Source of the DNA: Caldilineaceae bacterium bin34
GTDB lineage: Bacteria; Chloroflexota; Anaerolineae; Caldilineales; Caldilineaceae
DNA length: 64,000 bases
Assembly (NCBI GenBank): GCA_002238555.1
Contig: MPMO01000019.1
Location: 1 to 64,000, forward strand
Reading direction: 5' to 3'
The notes under the pieces were generated by a model. That model had not been told where the DNA came from and did no database searches. It saw only the letters and a list, made by a program, of their open reading frames with translations. Positions within the stretch are counted from its first letter, which is position 1. Each line of letters starts with the position of its first letter. Of the stretch, positions 52,911 through 61,202 are shown piece after piece. The position numbers and the translations under genes were made by a program.

Positions 52911-53120
52911 ATGAGAACGATACAGTTTCTGTTCTGCGTGGGTGTGGGCGCGGCCGTGGGCTGGCTGGTAGGCCATGTGCTGGGGCCGAATCCCGGCACC
53001 GCCTACGACAACACCTACCAGTCGAGGCTTGACAAGGCCCTGAAGGAAGGGATTGCAGCAGCCAACGGCAAGACCAGGGAACTGTGGAGGGAATTCGACC
53101 ACAAGCGTCGCCCAGCCTGA
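52911..53120 (+). CDS. Small membrane protein
   Basis: This 69-residue protein has one N-terminal membrane segment (IQFLFCVGVGAAVGWLVGHV) and a charged, helical C-terminus (LDKALKEGIAAANGKTRELW). It lies 26 nt after the PspC gene on the same strand and ends before a strong terminator, so the two are likely cotranscribed. A TTG two codons earlier is an alternative start. The family is not recognised. Confidence 0.6.
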   Translation: MRTIQFLFCVGVGAAVGWLVGHVLGPNPGTAYDNTYQSRLDKALKEGIAAANGKTRELWREFDHKRRPA

Positions 53121-53147
53121 CCGTCGTCCTGCCGGACTGCCTTCGAG

Positions 53148-53173
53148 GAGACCCGACCCAGTCGGGTCTCTTT
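53148..53173 (+). terminator. Rho-independent terminator of the PspC unit
   Basis: A 10-bp stem GAGACCCGAC / GTCGGGTCTC (53148-53157, 53161-53170, loop CCA) is followed by TTT. It is 27 nt after the small membrane protein stop and just before queA. Confidence 0.92.
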
Positions 53174-53188
53174 GATTAAGCTAGGTGC

Positions 53189-54265
53189 ATGGACACCGCG
53201 CGCTTCGACTTTGAGCTGCCCGCCGGCTTGATTGCCCAGCAACCTGCGGATCCGCGGGATTCCAGTCGGCTCCTGGTATTGGATCGCCGTACGGGGTCCT
53301 GCCGGCACCTGCGGTTCAGACAACTGCCCGGTCTGCTGCGGGAGACCGATTTGCTGGTGCACAACAACACGCGGGTGTCGGAGTACCAGTTCCGCGCCCG
53401 TCGGGACACCGGCGGGCGCCTGTCGGTGACGCTGTTGGAGGCCATGGATCCGGACCGTCGGGTTTGGCGGTGCCTGATCCGCGGTTCGGTGCCGGCCCGG
53501 GGCGGAAGTCTGTCCCTGATTGGCTCCGACGGAACCGAGATGCCGGCTGTAGTGCAGGAGATCGGTGACGACGGCACGCGCATCATCAACATGTCTTGTG
53601 CCCTGGACGCCGCTGTGCTGGCCAGGCATGGAACCGTACCGTTGCCGCCGTATATCAAGGATTTCACCGGGGACCGGGAGCGCTATCAGACCGTGTACGC
53701 CCGGGAAGCCGGCAGCGTGGCGGCCCCGACAGCCGGCCTGCATTTCACCAAGAACATGCTGGACACGGTGGCCGCCGCCACCATGGGAGTGTGTTCGGTG
53801 ACCCTGCAGGTCGGCAGGGATACATTCGCTCCGGTGAGGACCAACGACCTGACACAGCACACCTTGTCGGGAGAGCCCGTGGGAGTCCCGGCGGCCACCG
53901 CGCAGGCTGTCAACCGCTGCCGGAATGTCGGCGGCCGCGTTCTGAGCGTGGGCACCACGACGACCCGAACCCTGGAATGGGCAGTCCGGCAGGGAGGGGC
54001 CGATCCCGGAGGCCGGGAACTCCGGCCGGTGGCCGGGCTGGCGGACACCTACATCTATCCCGGGTTCCGGTTCAGGGTGGTGGACTGCATCCTGACCAAT
54101 TTCCACCTGCCGCGGTCCACCCCACTGTTCATGATCAGTGCCTTCATCGGCGAGGTGCATGCGGACCCCGACCGCGGCCGGACGATGTTGCTGGAGGCCT
54201 ACGCCGCAGCCATACGCGAGGGGTACCGGTTCTACAGCTTCGGGGATGCCATGCTGATCGTGTAG
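53189..54265 (+). CDS. queA: tRNA preQ1(34) S-adenosylmethionine ribosyltransferase-isomerase
   Basis: This 358-residue enzyme transfers and isomerises the ribosyl moiety of S-adenosylmethionine onto preQ1 in tRNA, making epoxyqueuosine. Typical blocks seen are FDFELPAGLIAQQPADPRDS, DLLVHNNTRV, PLPPYIK, AAPTAGLHFT and LTNFHLPRSTPLFMISAF. Length is usual. It begins at ATG 53189 with AGGT upstream. It stands alone between a terminator and ssrA. Confidence 0.96.
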   Translation: MDTARFDFELPAGLIAQQPADPRDSSRLLVLDRRTGSCRHLRFRQLPGLLRETDLLVHNNTRVSEYQFRARRDTGGRLSVTLLEAMDPDRRVWRCLIRGSVPARGGSLSLIGSDGTEMPAVVQEIGDDGTRIINMSCALDAAVLARHGTVPLPPYIKDFTGDRERYQTVYAREAGSVAAPTAGLHFTKNMLDTVAAATMGVCSVTLQVGRDTFAPVRTNDLTQHTLSGEPVGVPAATAQAVNRCRNVGGRVLSVGTTTTRTLEWAVRQGGADPGGRELRPVAGLADTYIYPGFRFRVVDCILTNFHLPRSTPLFMISAFIGEVHADPDRGRTMLLEAYAAAIREGYRFYSFGDAMLIV

Positions 54266-54348
54266 GAGGCGACACTCGACGCGCACGGTTCCAGGCCAGG
54301 CGCCCGGATTTGGTTCGACAGGCCCCTTTCGGACCGCGGGTTTTGTTG

Positions 54349-54354
54349 TACAAT
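54349..54354 (+). promoter_or_regulatory. Candidate -10 box of ssrA
   Basis: TACAAT lies 28 nt upstream of the tmRNA 5' end, which fits a processed precursor. The same 13 bases GTACAATCCCGCC recur upstream of the nucleotidyltransferase-HEPN gene near 57048. No good -35 is visible. Confidence 0.4.
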
Positions 54355-54382
54355 CCCGCCCTGTCTCGACCCAGGGTCACAG

Positions 54383-54804
54383 GGGGATGAACAGGCTTCG
54401 ACGGGGCAACTGGATCCGCGAACCGCAAGCCGTGGAGCGACTCCCACGTAAAAAAGGCGCACACAACATACAAGTGCCAAGAACACAGGTATGAGCTTCA
54501 ACTTTGGCTTCACCGCTGCTCCCGCCCTTGGCGGCGTGGCTGCGTAAGCCAGAGTTAGGCATCCGGCCCAGCTCCGGTTGGGTCTCGGTCCATGGGAATG
54601 CCGCCCGCAGGTTTCCGTGAGGCCGTCAGACACTGGGGGATGCAGCAGCCGGACGTCGATAGGGCTGCCCAAGACATCGACTCGCCCCTTCGTCCCCGTC
54701 GCCGGGGATACGAAGTCGGCTAAAGCCCATAATCCGGCGACTAAGCTTGTAGACGTTTTCGGGACACTGTTTCGGACGCGGGTTCGATTCCCGCCATCTC
54801 CACC
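54383..54804 (+). ncRNA. ssrA: tmRNA
   Basis: The 5' end GGGGATGAACAGGCTTCGAC is the conserved tmRNA opening. Its first seven bases pair with CATCTCC at 54795-54801 to form the acceptor stem, and the T-arm has GGTTCGATTC (54781-54790). Only CC of the CCA tail is encoded. A tag frame runs from a GCC resume codon at 54476 (AKNTGMSF...) to TAA at 54545-54547, ending GGVAA. That is 23 residues with the expected small hydrophobic end; the resume point is inferred. tmRNA rescues stalled ribosomes with SmpB, whose gene is not in this window. The 3' end is a classical island integration site. Confidence 0.96.
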
Positions 54805-54852
54805 TGATTGTCGTACCAAGACAGACTATTTGGGGCTCAATTGCCCACGCCG

Positions 54853-54878
54853 CCGACCGGAACCCCTCCGGTCGGTTT
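54853..54878 (+). terminator. Rho-independent terminator after ssrA
   Basis: An 8-bp stem CCGACCGG / CCGGTCGG (54853-54860, 54868-54875), loop AACCCCT, followed by TTT. It is about 50 nt beyond the tmRNA 3' end. Confidence 0.85.
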
Positions 54879-54942
54879 CGCGTGGTGCCGCCTGGAACCG
54901 AAAGATCCCGGTTGTCGCGTGGTGCAGACGGGTGGGACAAGA

Positions 54943-55050
54943 ACGTTGGGGAAGCTTGGCGCTGCTCGAGTCAAGGATTTGACGGAACCGGGCCGTTACT
55001 CGGATGGCAACACGCTGTACCTGCGGATTGCACCAGTTGTCAGCAAGTAG
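54943..55050 (+). pseudogene. Tyrosine integrase N-terminal remnant
   Basis: The frame reads TLGKLGAARVKDLTEPGRYS then DGNTLYLRIAPVVSK and a stop. This matches the start of the arm-binding (DUF4102-like) domain of phage/island integrases, for which KDLTEPGRYSDG-NLYLRI is characteristic. Only about 36 residues survive and the catalytic domain is absent. It sits 138 bp beyond the 3' end of tmRNA and after its terminator, the normal place for an island integrase. This indicates an old integration event. Confidence 0.7.
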
Positions 55051-55097
55051 TTTCCAGTGCCGGTGCCGGGCGCAACGTGGCAGGAGACGGTTAGGGT

Positions 55098-55182
55098 TTA
55101 TGTCTCACAGAATGGCTCGAACAGGGAGGTCTCGTAGCTCAGACCAGCCCCTCCATTTCCCGGCCGGCCTCTTCCACGGCGC
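55098..55182 (-). pseudogene. C-terminal remnant of a VWA-family gene
   Basis: Read on the minus strand, one frame gives EEAGREMEGLV, a stop in place of the tryptophan codon, then ATRP. A shift of frame gives SLFEPFCET and a stop at 55098. The intact VWA lipoprotein gene (59016-61202) ends DDAGEELKQWVWATGPLFEP then FCET. The fragment is therefore the last 28 or so codons of a paralogue, in opposite orientation to the intact gene, carrying one nonsense change and one frameshift. Confidence 0.75.
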
Positions 55183-55183
55183 A

Positions 55184-55247
55184 TTTCACCCATCGTCCAT
55201 CCGTGGCACTACCACTACGTAGAAGGGAGCGAATTCCACTTCCCGAG
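55184..55247 (-). pseudogene. C-terminal remnant of an SH3 lipoprotein gene
   Basis: This 64-bp segment is identical to 62583-62646 except at three positions and encodes the same end, REVEFAPFYVVVVPRMDDG then stop, as the SH3 lipoprotein at the right edge. Only the terminal codons remain and the upstream sequence is unrelated. It abuts the VWA remnant, so two paralogue tails are fused at a rearrangement junction. Confidence 0.85.
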
Positions 55248-55819
55248 GGCAGTGCGTAGTTGGGAGCCGGGCTGAACATGCGTTGTCAAGAGCGCAGTCC
55301 CGACGGTGGCCGGGGCTGCCACCAGCCAAGCGCAGTGACGTGCGACAGGGCCAGCCAGCTGGGTTCCACCGTACCAGCCCTCGAGACCGTCCACCGGGTG
55401 CTCCGGACCCGGCAAGGACAAGGAAACCCTCGTCGCGGACTGCCTCCCGGCGCCTGTCCGTCCCGCAGGCCCGCGCCCTGTTCCCGGACCGCCCAAGGTC
55501 GGCGGCCACGCCGTGGCCTCTGCACCTGCGCCCGGGACCGATATGCCCGCCTGTGCGCCCCTGCCTCCGCATCGGGGGGCTGGGACGGCACGGGCAGGAC
55601 CGGTGCCAAGCCGTCTCTGTCGGCACCGGGACGGAACACCCGTCCCGCATACCCCTGGCGCACACCGGTGCGAGTACCGGGCCGGCCGGACCACCATCGG
55701 CGACACCCGCGCCCGCGCCTGCGTTACATGGGAACTTTGGTCTGTTTTTTGCCCGTGGGAGCCAACCGCATGTGGACTGGCGTATTCGGAACCGTGGCCG
55801 TCCGGCGGTCGATTCAGCC
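55248..55819. other. GC-rich stretch without a supported gene
   Basis: Several overlapping open frames on both strands, all arginine/proline/glycine-rich and without motifs, as in decayed mobile DNA. No ribosome-binding site or domain was found. The Rpn-type gene starts directly after it. Confidence 0.45.
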
Positions 55820-56880
55820 ATGGCAGTGCACGACAGGCGCTACAAACGCATCCTTACCAGTGCCGTCTTTGCCTACGACGTGGCCCGCCTGTTGGCCGAC
55901 GAATTCAACCTCGGCACCGTCGCACGGCCAGCCCTGCAGGCCGGCCCCACCAGTTCGGTCCGGGAGTCCGCGCGCGAACGCATAGCCGACGCCGCCTGGA
56001 CGTTCGACACCGACCGCCAGCGCACCGTCATGATGATTGTCGAGGCCCAGTCCGCGCGCCAGCGCCATCTGGCCGTCCGTCTGCTGCGCTATGTCGTCGA
56101 CCGTCTCCTCGATCTGTGTGAGGACCGGCCGCGGTACGACCCAGCCGGGGGCCTGTCCCCGGTGGTCGTGGCCGTCCTCTACACCGGGCCGGATCGGTGG
56201 CGGATGCCCTCGCTGCCGGATCTGTTCAGTCCCGTGGCCTGGGCCCTCATGCGGTTCGAGTTCCCGCTGCGGTACTACGACATTCACCACATGGACCGCC
56301 GCGAGGACCCCGACCGGCCGCTGCTGCGTCTGGCCTTCGACATCGAGCGGGCCGGGGACCCAGGCGAGACCGTGCCGTGGCGCAGGCCATCAGGGCCTTG
56401 GAGGACGCGGATGCCCACGCGCTCATGACGCGGTTCCTGTCGGATAAAATGCAGCAGTGGGCCAATCTCAGGGATGCCCGGGGCCGGTGCCTGGTGGACG
56501 TAGTCCGCCTGGACGACCGCCGTCCGCTCAAGGAGGTGGAGAGGGAAATGGAAACCATTCAGGAACGCTTTGATCGCCTGATGGGCGAACGGCATACCGC
56601 AGGCCTGACCGAAGGGGAGATTGTGGGCTTGCTGGTCAGCTTCCGGCGCGCCCTGGCCGACAGTGGCCTGGACCCCCGGCTCGCCGCGGCCGTGGAGGCC
56701 CACGCCGACCGCATCGTCGCAGCCGCCCGGCGCGGCGTCCGCTTCGACCTGGAAGACATCCCGGATGCCGCACGGCTCATGGCCGCGATCCGGGACGGCG
56801 GCGGTCCGGCCCGGGTGTCTGCCGAGCGGATTTGGGCCCTGCTGCCGCACATCCCGGAAGAGGATGCAGAGCCGGAGTAG
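55820..56880 (+). pseudogene. Rpn-type PD-(D/E)XK nuclease/transposase-like gene, frameshifted
   Basis: From ATG 55820 (MAVHDRRYKRILTS) the frame encodes a recombination-promoting nuclease (Rpn/PDDEXK) fold. A WTFDTDRQRTVMMIVEAQS motif supplies the aspartate and glutamate-x-glutamine, and LAVRLLRYVVDRLLDL and VVVAVLYTGPDRW follow. Near 56370 the frame is lost; after GDPGET the protein continues in the next frame as VAQAIRALEDADAHALMTRF to the stop at 56880, including a C-terminal helical region. A one-base deletion explains it. Either the gene is recently inactivated or the base is a sequence error, because both halves are otherwise clean. Such proteins are mobile-element related and often variable. 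Confidence 0.78.
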
Positions 56881-56984
56881 CCCAAGTCCGACACCGTCCT
56901 CGGACCGCCACACCCACCGCAGGGCCGCCCTGGCCGGGCGCGCCTGCCCTGTTTGACCCGCGGCTTCCATTGCGTCCGGGGAGC

Positions 56985-57007
56985 ATCAACGCGATTGAAA
57001 CAGTGCC
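56985..57007. repeat. 23-bp motif shared with 449-471
   Basis: Same sequence as 449-471 except one base (ATCAACG, A or C, then GATTGAAACAGTGCC). It lies just upstream of the nucleotidyltransferase-HEPN gene. It is a possible terminus or solo end of the insertion sequence whose transposase remnant is at the left edge. Confidence 0.45.
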
Positions 57008-57093
57008 CTCTCGCGCGTTCCTGCCAACGGCCGCATGGCCTGACGTACAATCCCGCCAAGCGACACTCCCCGCCGCAAATCGGACACCGCCAC

Positions 57094-58269
57094 ATGGTTG
57101 GCACCACCCTGGATCGATTGACCGCAGACCTTGATTACGGACAAGGTGTGCCGGATCCCCGCGCCCTCGCCTTCGCGGCCGAATTGCAGGAACGGCTGGC
57201 CGACGCGCAAGTGCTGTTGTTCGGCTCGCGTGCGACCGGCGACTGGCGGCCCGGTTCGGACATCGACCTGGCGGTGATCGGCGGCGATCCCGATGTGGCT
57301 GAAGAGGTGCTGGCGCAAGTCTGCGCCCAAGAGCAACCGTATGCGGATTTGCCGTTTGCGCAGATGGTCCACTTCGCGGCTGCAGAGTTCGATCAATGCC
57401 GCACGTCGCTGCCCCACATCGCCGGGCAGATACAGAAGCACGGACTGACCCCTGCAGGAGAACAGCTATCCCCTATGGCGCAAGACAACCCCTGGCCAGG
57501 CATCCAGGACCTGCTTCAACCCGGGCGGCGATATTTGGAATATGCGTTGATCGCCTTGGGTACCAAGCGACTCGAAGGGGCGACTGTGTTCAACGCACAT
57601 TGCGCCCTCGAGCGTTGCATAAAAGCCGCACTGGCTGTAACGCGCATTGATTTTTTCACATCCGTCAAGAGCGAGGACCTGCACAGCTTGACAAAGCTGG
57701 CCGAACTGCTCCCGGCAGAGCAGCACGACAATCTGTTGGCTGCTGCGCCAATGCGACACCTTTGGCAGTTGGATGCTTACCAACACACGTCTCGCTACAG
57801 TCAGGACTCGCAAGTGCGGTGGCCCACGCTCCCCATTGAGACGTTGGTTGCTTCGGCGCAGAAAGCGTGTCTCGTGATGGCTGACTACACCTTGGGGATG
57901 ATGGGCAAAACCCCCCGTGAGGTTGGTTACAGCGAGCATGTGGGCGACGATGCGCTGGGCGGTTTCGGTACTTTGCCGCTGGACCACTATGCGGGCGACA
58001 AACTCAACGAGCGGAAAATGCAACGGCGACTGGATGCCGATCGCATCTACAACCTGCACAGCTTGCTCGGCAGCGTATTGACGGATTCCCAATTGGAGCA
58101 CATCGCAACCAATTGGCACAAATGGGGTTCGCCCAACAACTCCATAGATCGGATCAAGGATGTGATGGTCGACCACACCGCCTGGCACACACTGCTTGTC
58201 GAGCCGGCCGAGCAGGAGGGCGATGCCGACCGGCCACTGCGCGACGCACCACCCAAGGACGGGTGGTGA
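57094..58269 (+). CDS. Nucleotidyltransferase-HEPN fusion protein (MNT/HEPN type)
   Basis: This 391-residue protein has residues 30-110 as a minimal nucleotidyltransferase: LLFGSRATGDWRPGSDIDLA with GS at 44-45 and metal-binding D56 and D58. Residues about 140-280 form a HEPN-like helical domain (FNAHCALERCIKAALA, LHSLTKLAELLP, LDAYQHTSRYS). The last 100 residues are not recognised. In MNT/HEPN toxin-antitoxin pairs the transferase modifies and silences the HEPN ribonuclease; here both are in one chain. ATG 57094 (MVGTTLDRL) is preferred, with no clear ribosome-binding site. A TACAAT-CCCGCC stretch lies 40 nt upstream. A decayed copy follows directly. Confidence 0.78.
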   Translation: MVGTTLDRLTADLDYGQGVPDPRALAFAAELQERLADAQVLLFGSRATGDWRPGSDIDLAVIGGDPDVAEEVLAQVCAQEQPYADLPFAQMVHFAAAEFDQCRTSLPHIAGQIQKHGLTPAGEQLSPMAQDNPWPGIQDLLQPGRRYLEYALIALGTKRLEGATVFNAHCALERCIKAALAVTRIDFFTSVKSEDLHSLTKLAELLPAEQHDNLLAAAPMRHLWQLDAYQHTSRYSQDSQVRWPTLPIETLVASAQKACLVMADYTLGMMGKTPREVGYSEHVGDDALGGFGTLPLDHYAGDKLNERKMQRRLDADRIYNLHSLLGSVLTDSQLEHIATNWHKWGSPNNSIDRIKDVMVDHTAWHTLLVEPAEQEGDADRPLRDAPPKDGW

Positions 58270-58318
58270 TCGACATTCCCATACGCGCATCCGGAAATCA
58301 CTACGCGCCCTTGGGCTG

Positions 58319-58660
58319 ATGCGGGAGCGGCGCGCCGTGGATGCGGCGTGCCGACAGGTCTACGACCGCGTGGACGACCTGTACGAAGACTGGTGTCCGG
58401 ACATCAGCACCCACACGTTCACGACCGCGGAGTTCGACGCATTGCGCACATCGCTGCCCCACATGGCCGGGCAGGTGCAGCGGTACGGTCTCACACTCGA
58501 AGGAGAACGCCTTCCTGCTATGGCTCAAAACAACTCCTGGTCGGGAATCCAAGGTTTTCTCAAGGCATGCCAGCGGCATCTGATCGAATCGCTGCAGCAA
58601 TACGGTCAAGGTGAGAAGCCGATCCCGACCCTGTACTACGCCCAGGCGGCGCTCGAAGTG
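58319..58660 (+). pseudogene. Truncated second copy of the nucleotidyltransferase-HEPN gene
   Basis: The frame from ATG 58319 contains AEFDALRTSLPHMAGQVQRY and LPAMAQNNSWSGIQGFLKAC. This is collinear with AEFDQCRTSLPHIAGQIQKH and LSPMAQDNPWPGIQDLLQPG of the intact gene. The nucleotidyltransferase signature is missing and the copy stops matching at a large hairpin (58661). It is therefore an internal fragment of a tandem duplicate, 50 bp behind the intact gene. Confidence 0.75.
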
Positions 58661-58701
58661 GCGGTTCCAGGCCCGCATGTTCGTTGCGGGCCTGGAACCG
58701 C
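58661..58701. repeat. Perfect 17-bp inverted repeat
   Basis: GCGGTTCCAGGCCCGCA (58661-58677) and its exact reverse complement (58685-58701) flank a seven-base loop TGTTCGT. There is no T-run, so a simple terminator is unlikely. It marks the point where the duplicated gene fragment ends. Confidence 0.85.
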
Positions 58702-59015
58702 ACTCGCCGCGCCCGGCTTCGGGAGTTCCGCCCTGTTATCCCCATGGGGCCCCGGTCCCCGGTCGCCTGTATTTGTGACGTTGTGCAATACATCTTGTGC
58801 AAGAGGATGTCGGCTGGTCGGCTTCTTTCGTTACTGAATTTGGCACCCGATTGTTGTACTCATAATCTTTTAGTATATTTATTCGCTTGGCTTCGCCTTA
58901 AAATAGAATGCGATCGCCCTGGGTGCAACGCGTGGAGAGTCGATCGGTGTCGGTGGCATACTGTAGACCGCCTTTGAAAACCGGTCTTGGGGGACTTCCC
59001 AACGGAATCACGAAC

Positions 59016-61202
59016 ATGCTAAAAACCCCCTTACTGGTGTGCTTGTTGGCAGCCCTGCTACTCGGCGGATGCATCATGTCTTCCCGCCAAGATGAAACCT
59101 CGGGCCGGCCGCCAGCCGAACCGGCTGTGGCGGACCCCGTTGCGGAGCCGACCCCGGAGGACCTGATGGCGGTCGTCAACCAGAACGCCAACGTGCGCAC
59201 CGGGCCGAGCACCGACTATGGGGTCTCCTTCGGGCTGACCGCCGGTGATGAGGTGATGGTGGTCGGCCGCAACGCGGACGGCGACTGGCTGCAGATCGAA
59301 CATCTGGACCGGCCCGGCTGGATCTTCACCGCTCTGATTGACTTCGCGACCGAGACGGCTGTCGAGTTGACCGCAGATGCTCCGCCGCGACCGGTGTCGG
59401 AGCCAACGCCTGAGCCGGAACCCACAATCGAATCGGAGCCTGCCCAGCCCGATCCTGCCGAGCGTGTGATCGTCACGGTGATCGGGTCAGTCGTCAACTT
59501 GCGCCGCGGACCGGGCACTGATTACGCGATAAACGGACAGGTGCGTGCAGGCAACCAGCTGCATGTGACGGGCCGCAACACCGCCGGCGACTGGCTGCAG
59601 GTCATGCACCCCGTAGCCACGGGCGAACTGGTCTGGATCTACGGTCCGCTGACCGACATCGACGCCACAGTCACAGCAACTTTGACGGTTCCGGCCGCTC
59701 CGTCCCCAACGCCAGTGCCGTCCCCAACGCCAGTGCCGGCACCGACACCTGTGCATCGCGCCATTGGTGGGGGCGGTGGGGCCATGGGTGGTGGGGGCAT
59801 GGGTGGGGGCGGTGACCCGCCGCCCGAAGCCGGTGGCACCGCCAATCCGAACAACAAGCGGTTGCCCCTGATGTACTTTGAGGACTACGGGGTCAACCCC
59901 TTCGTCGATGCCGACGAGGATCCGCTGTCGACGTTTGCCCTGGACGGCGACACCGCCTCCTACGCAGTTGCCCGGCGCTACCTGCGCGACGGCTGGTTGC
60001 CCGAACCTGAATCGGTGCGGATCGAGGAATATGTGAACGCCTTTGGGAGCGGTTACAGTCCTTCGACCGAAGGCTTGTCCCTCCATCTGGACGCCGCGCC
60101 CGCGCCCTTCGCGCCGGAGGGCTACGTGCTGCTGCGCGTGGGCGTGGCGGCCCCGGCCTTTCCCGAAGAGCGGGACCCGGTGTCGCTGATCTTCATCGTG
60201 GACGTGAGCGGCAGCATGGAATACGACAACCGCCTGGGCGCGGCTAAGCGAGTGCTACTGGGTTTGCTGGAACAGAGCCACCCGGCCGACCGGGCCGCCC
60301 TGGTGACCTACAGCGACTGGGCCGAGGTGGTGAAACCGTTTGCTGCGACCGAGGACTCCCCCGACTTGGAGCAGGCCATTCGTAGCCTGCAGCCCAACGG
60401 CTCCACCTATGCTGAGGCAGGATTGCGGCTGGCCTACGAGCTGGCGGCGGAGCACGGTCGGGACGTACGCCTAGTGTTGTTCAGCGACGGTGTGGGCAAC
60501 GTGGGCGAAACGGGTCCCGACGAGATCCTGGAACTGGTGGACGAGTACGCCCAGCGCCGGGCCACGCTGACGACCGTGGGCGTCGGGCTGGACGGCAACT
60601 ACAACGACGTCATGATGGAACGTTTAGCCAACCGCGGCAACGGCACCTATCACTACATAGAGGACCGGGCGGCCGAGGAGGCCTTCCTCGCGGGACCCGC
60701 GCAGGCGGTCTTCCACGAGACGGCGCGTGATGCCCGCATCCAGGTCGAGTTCAACCCCGAAACCGTGCGCAAGTACCGGCTGCTGGGCTACGAAAACCGG
60801 ACCAAGGCCGACGACACGTTCCGCGACGACACCGAGGACTTCGGCGAGATCGGCTTTCGCTCCGACGTGATAGCCCTCTATGAGGTCCGGCCTTTGGACG
60901 AGGAACCGGAAGGATGGCTGGCCACCGCCCGGCTGCGCTACCGGGACGTGGGGCTGGGCGAAGTCGTGGAGGTCGAAGCCGACATCGCCTGGGACCAAGT
61001 GGAGGACATGGACCGCTACTTCCAGCGGCAGGCGGCCGTGGCGGAATGGGCCGAACTGCTGGGCAAGTCGTTCTATGCCCAATGCGGCAGCATCGAGGCG
61101 GTCCTGGACTTACTGCCCGAAGCGTGGGACGACGCCGGCGAGGAGCTGAAACAATGGGTCTGGGCCACCGGCCCCCTGTTCGAACCGTTCTGTGAAACTT
61201 AA
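59016..61202 (+). CDS. Lipoprotein with two SH3 domains and a von Willebrand factor A domain (YfbK-like)
   Basis: This 728-residue protein has a signal peptide with lipobox LLLGGC (C19), so it is a surface lipoprotein. Two bacterial SH3 domains follow (AVVNQNANVRTGPSTDYGVS near 50-110 and VNLRRGPGTDYAINGQVRAG near 155-210). A Pro/Thr and then glycine-rich linker comes next. The YfbK-type N-terminal block is NPFVDADEDPLSTFALDGDT, and the VWA domain has a MIDAS site (FIVDVSGSMEYD near 395). The C-terminus matches the DUF3520 region. It probably binds peptidoglycan or protein ligands. The stop codon TAA overlaps the terminal repeat of the IS701-like element, so the original C-terminus may be slightly trimmed. 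Confidence 0.9.
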   Translation: MLKTPLLVCLLAALLLGGCIMSSRQDETSGRPPAEPAVADPVAEPTPEDLMAVVNQNANVRTGPSTDYGVSFGLTAGDEVMVVGRNADGDWLQIEHLDRPGWIFTALIDFATETAVELTADAPPRPVSEPTPEPEPTIESEPAQPDPAERVIVTVIGSVVNLRRGPGTDYAINGQVRAGNQLHVTGRNTAGDWLQVMHPVATGELVWIYGPLTDIDATVTATLTVPAAPSPTPVPSPTPVPAPTPVHRAIGGGGGAMGGGGMGGGGDPPPEAGGTANPNNKRLPLMYFEDYGVNPFVDADEDPLSTFALDGDTASYAVARRYLRDGWLPEPESVRIEEYVNAFGSGYSPSTEGLSLHLDAAPAPFAPEGYVLLRVGVAAPAFPEERDPVSLIFIVDVSGSMEYDNRLGAAKRVLLGLLEQSHPADRAALVTYSDWAEVVKPFAATEDSPDLEQAIRSLQPNGSTYAEAGLRLAYELAAEHGRDVRLVLFSDGVGNVGETGPDEILELVDEYAQRRATLTTVGVGLDGNYNDVMMERLANRGNGTYHYIEDRAAEEAFLAGPAQAVFHETARDARIQVEFNPETVRKYRLLGYENRTKADDTFRDDTEDFGEIGFRSDVIALYEVRPLDEEPEGWLATARLRYRDVGLGEVVEVEADIAWDQVEDMDRYFQRQAAVAEWAELLGKSFYAQCGSIEAVLDLLPEAWDDAGEELKQWVWATGPLFEPFCET
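59690..59815 (+). repeat. Low-complexity linker (Pro-Thr, then Gly) in the VWA gene
   Basis: Imperfect 18-bp repeats encode PSPTPVPSPTPVPAPTPV and then a glycine/methionine-rich run (GGGGGAMGGGGMGGGGD). They separate the SH3 domains from the VWA part and are likely prone to length change. Confidence 0.8.

Noticed and set aside
55283..55819. Extension of the Rpn-type frame upstream of 55820
   Set aside because: The upstream part is Arg/Pro-rich and unlike any nuclease; the family begins at MAVHDRRYK.
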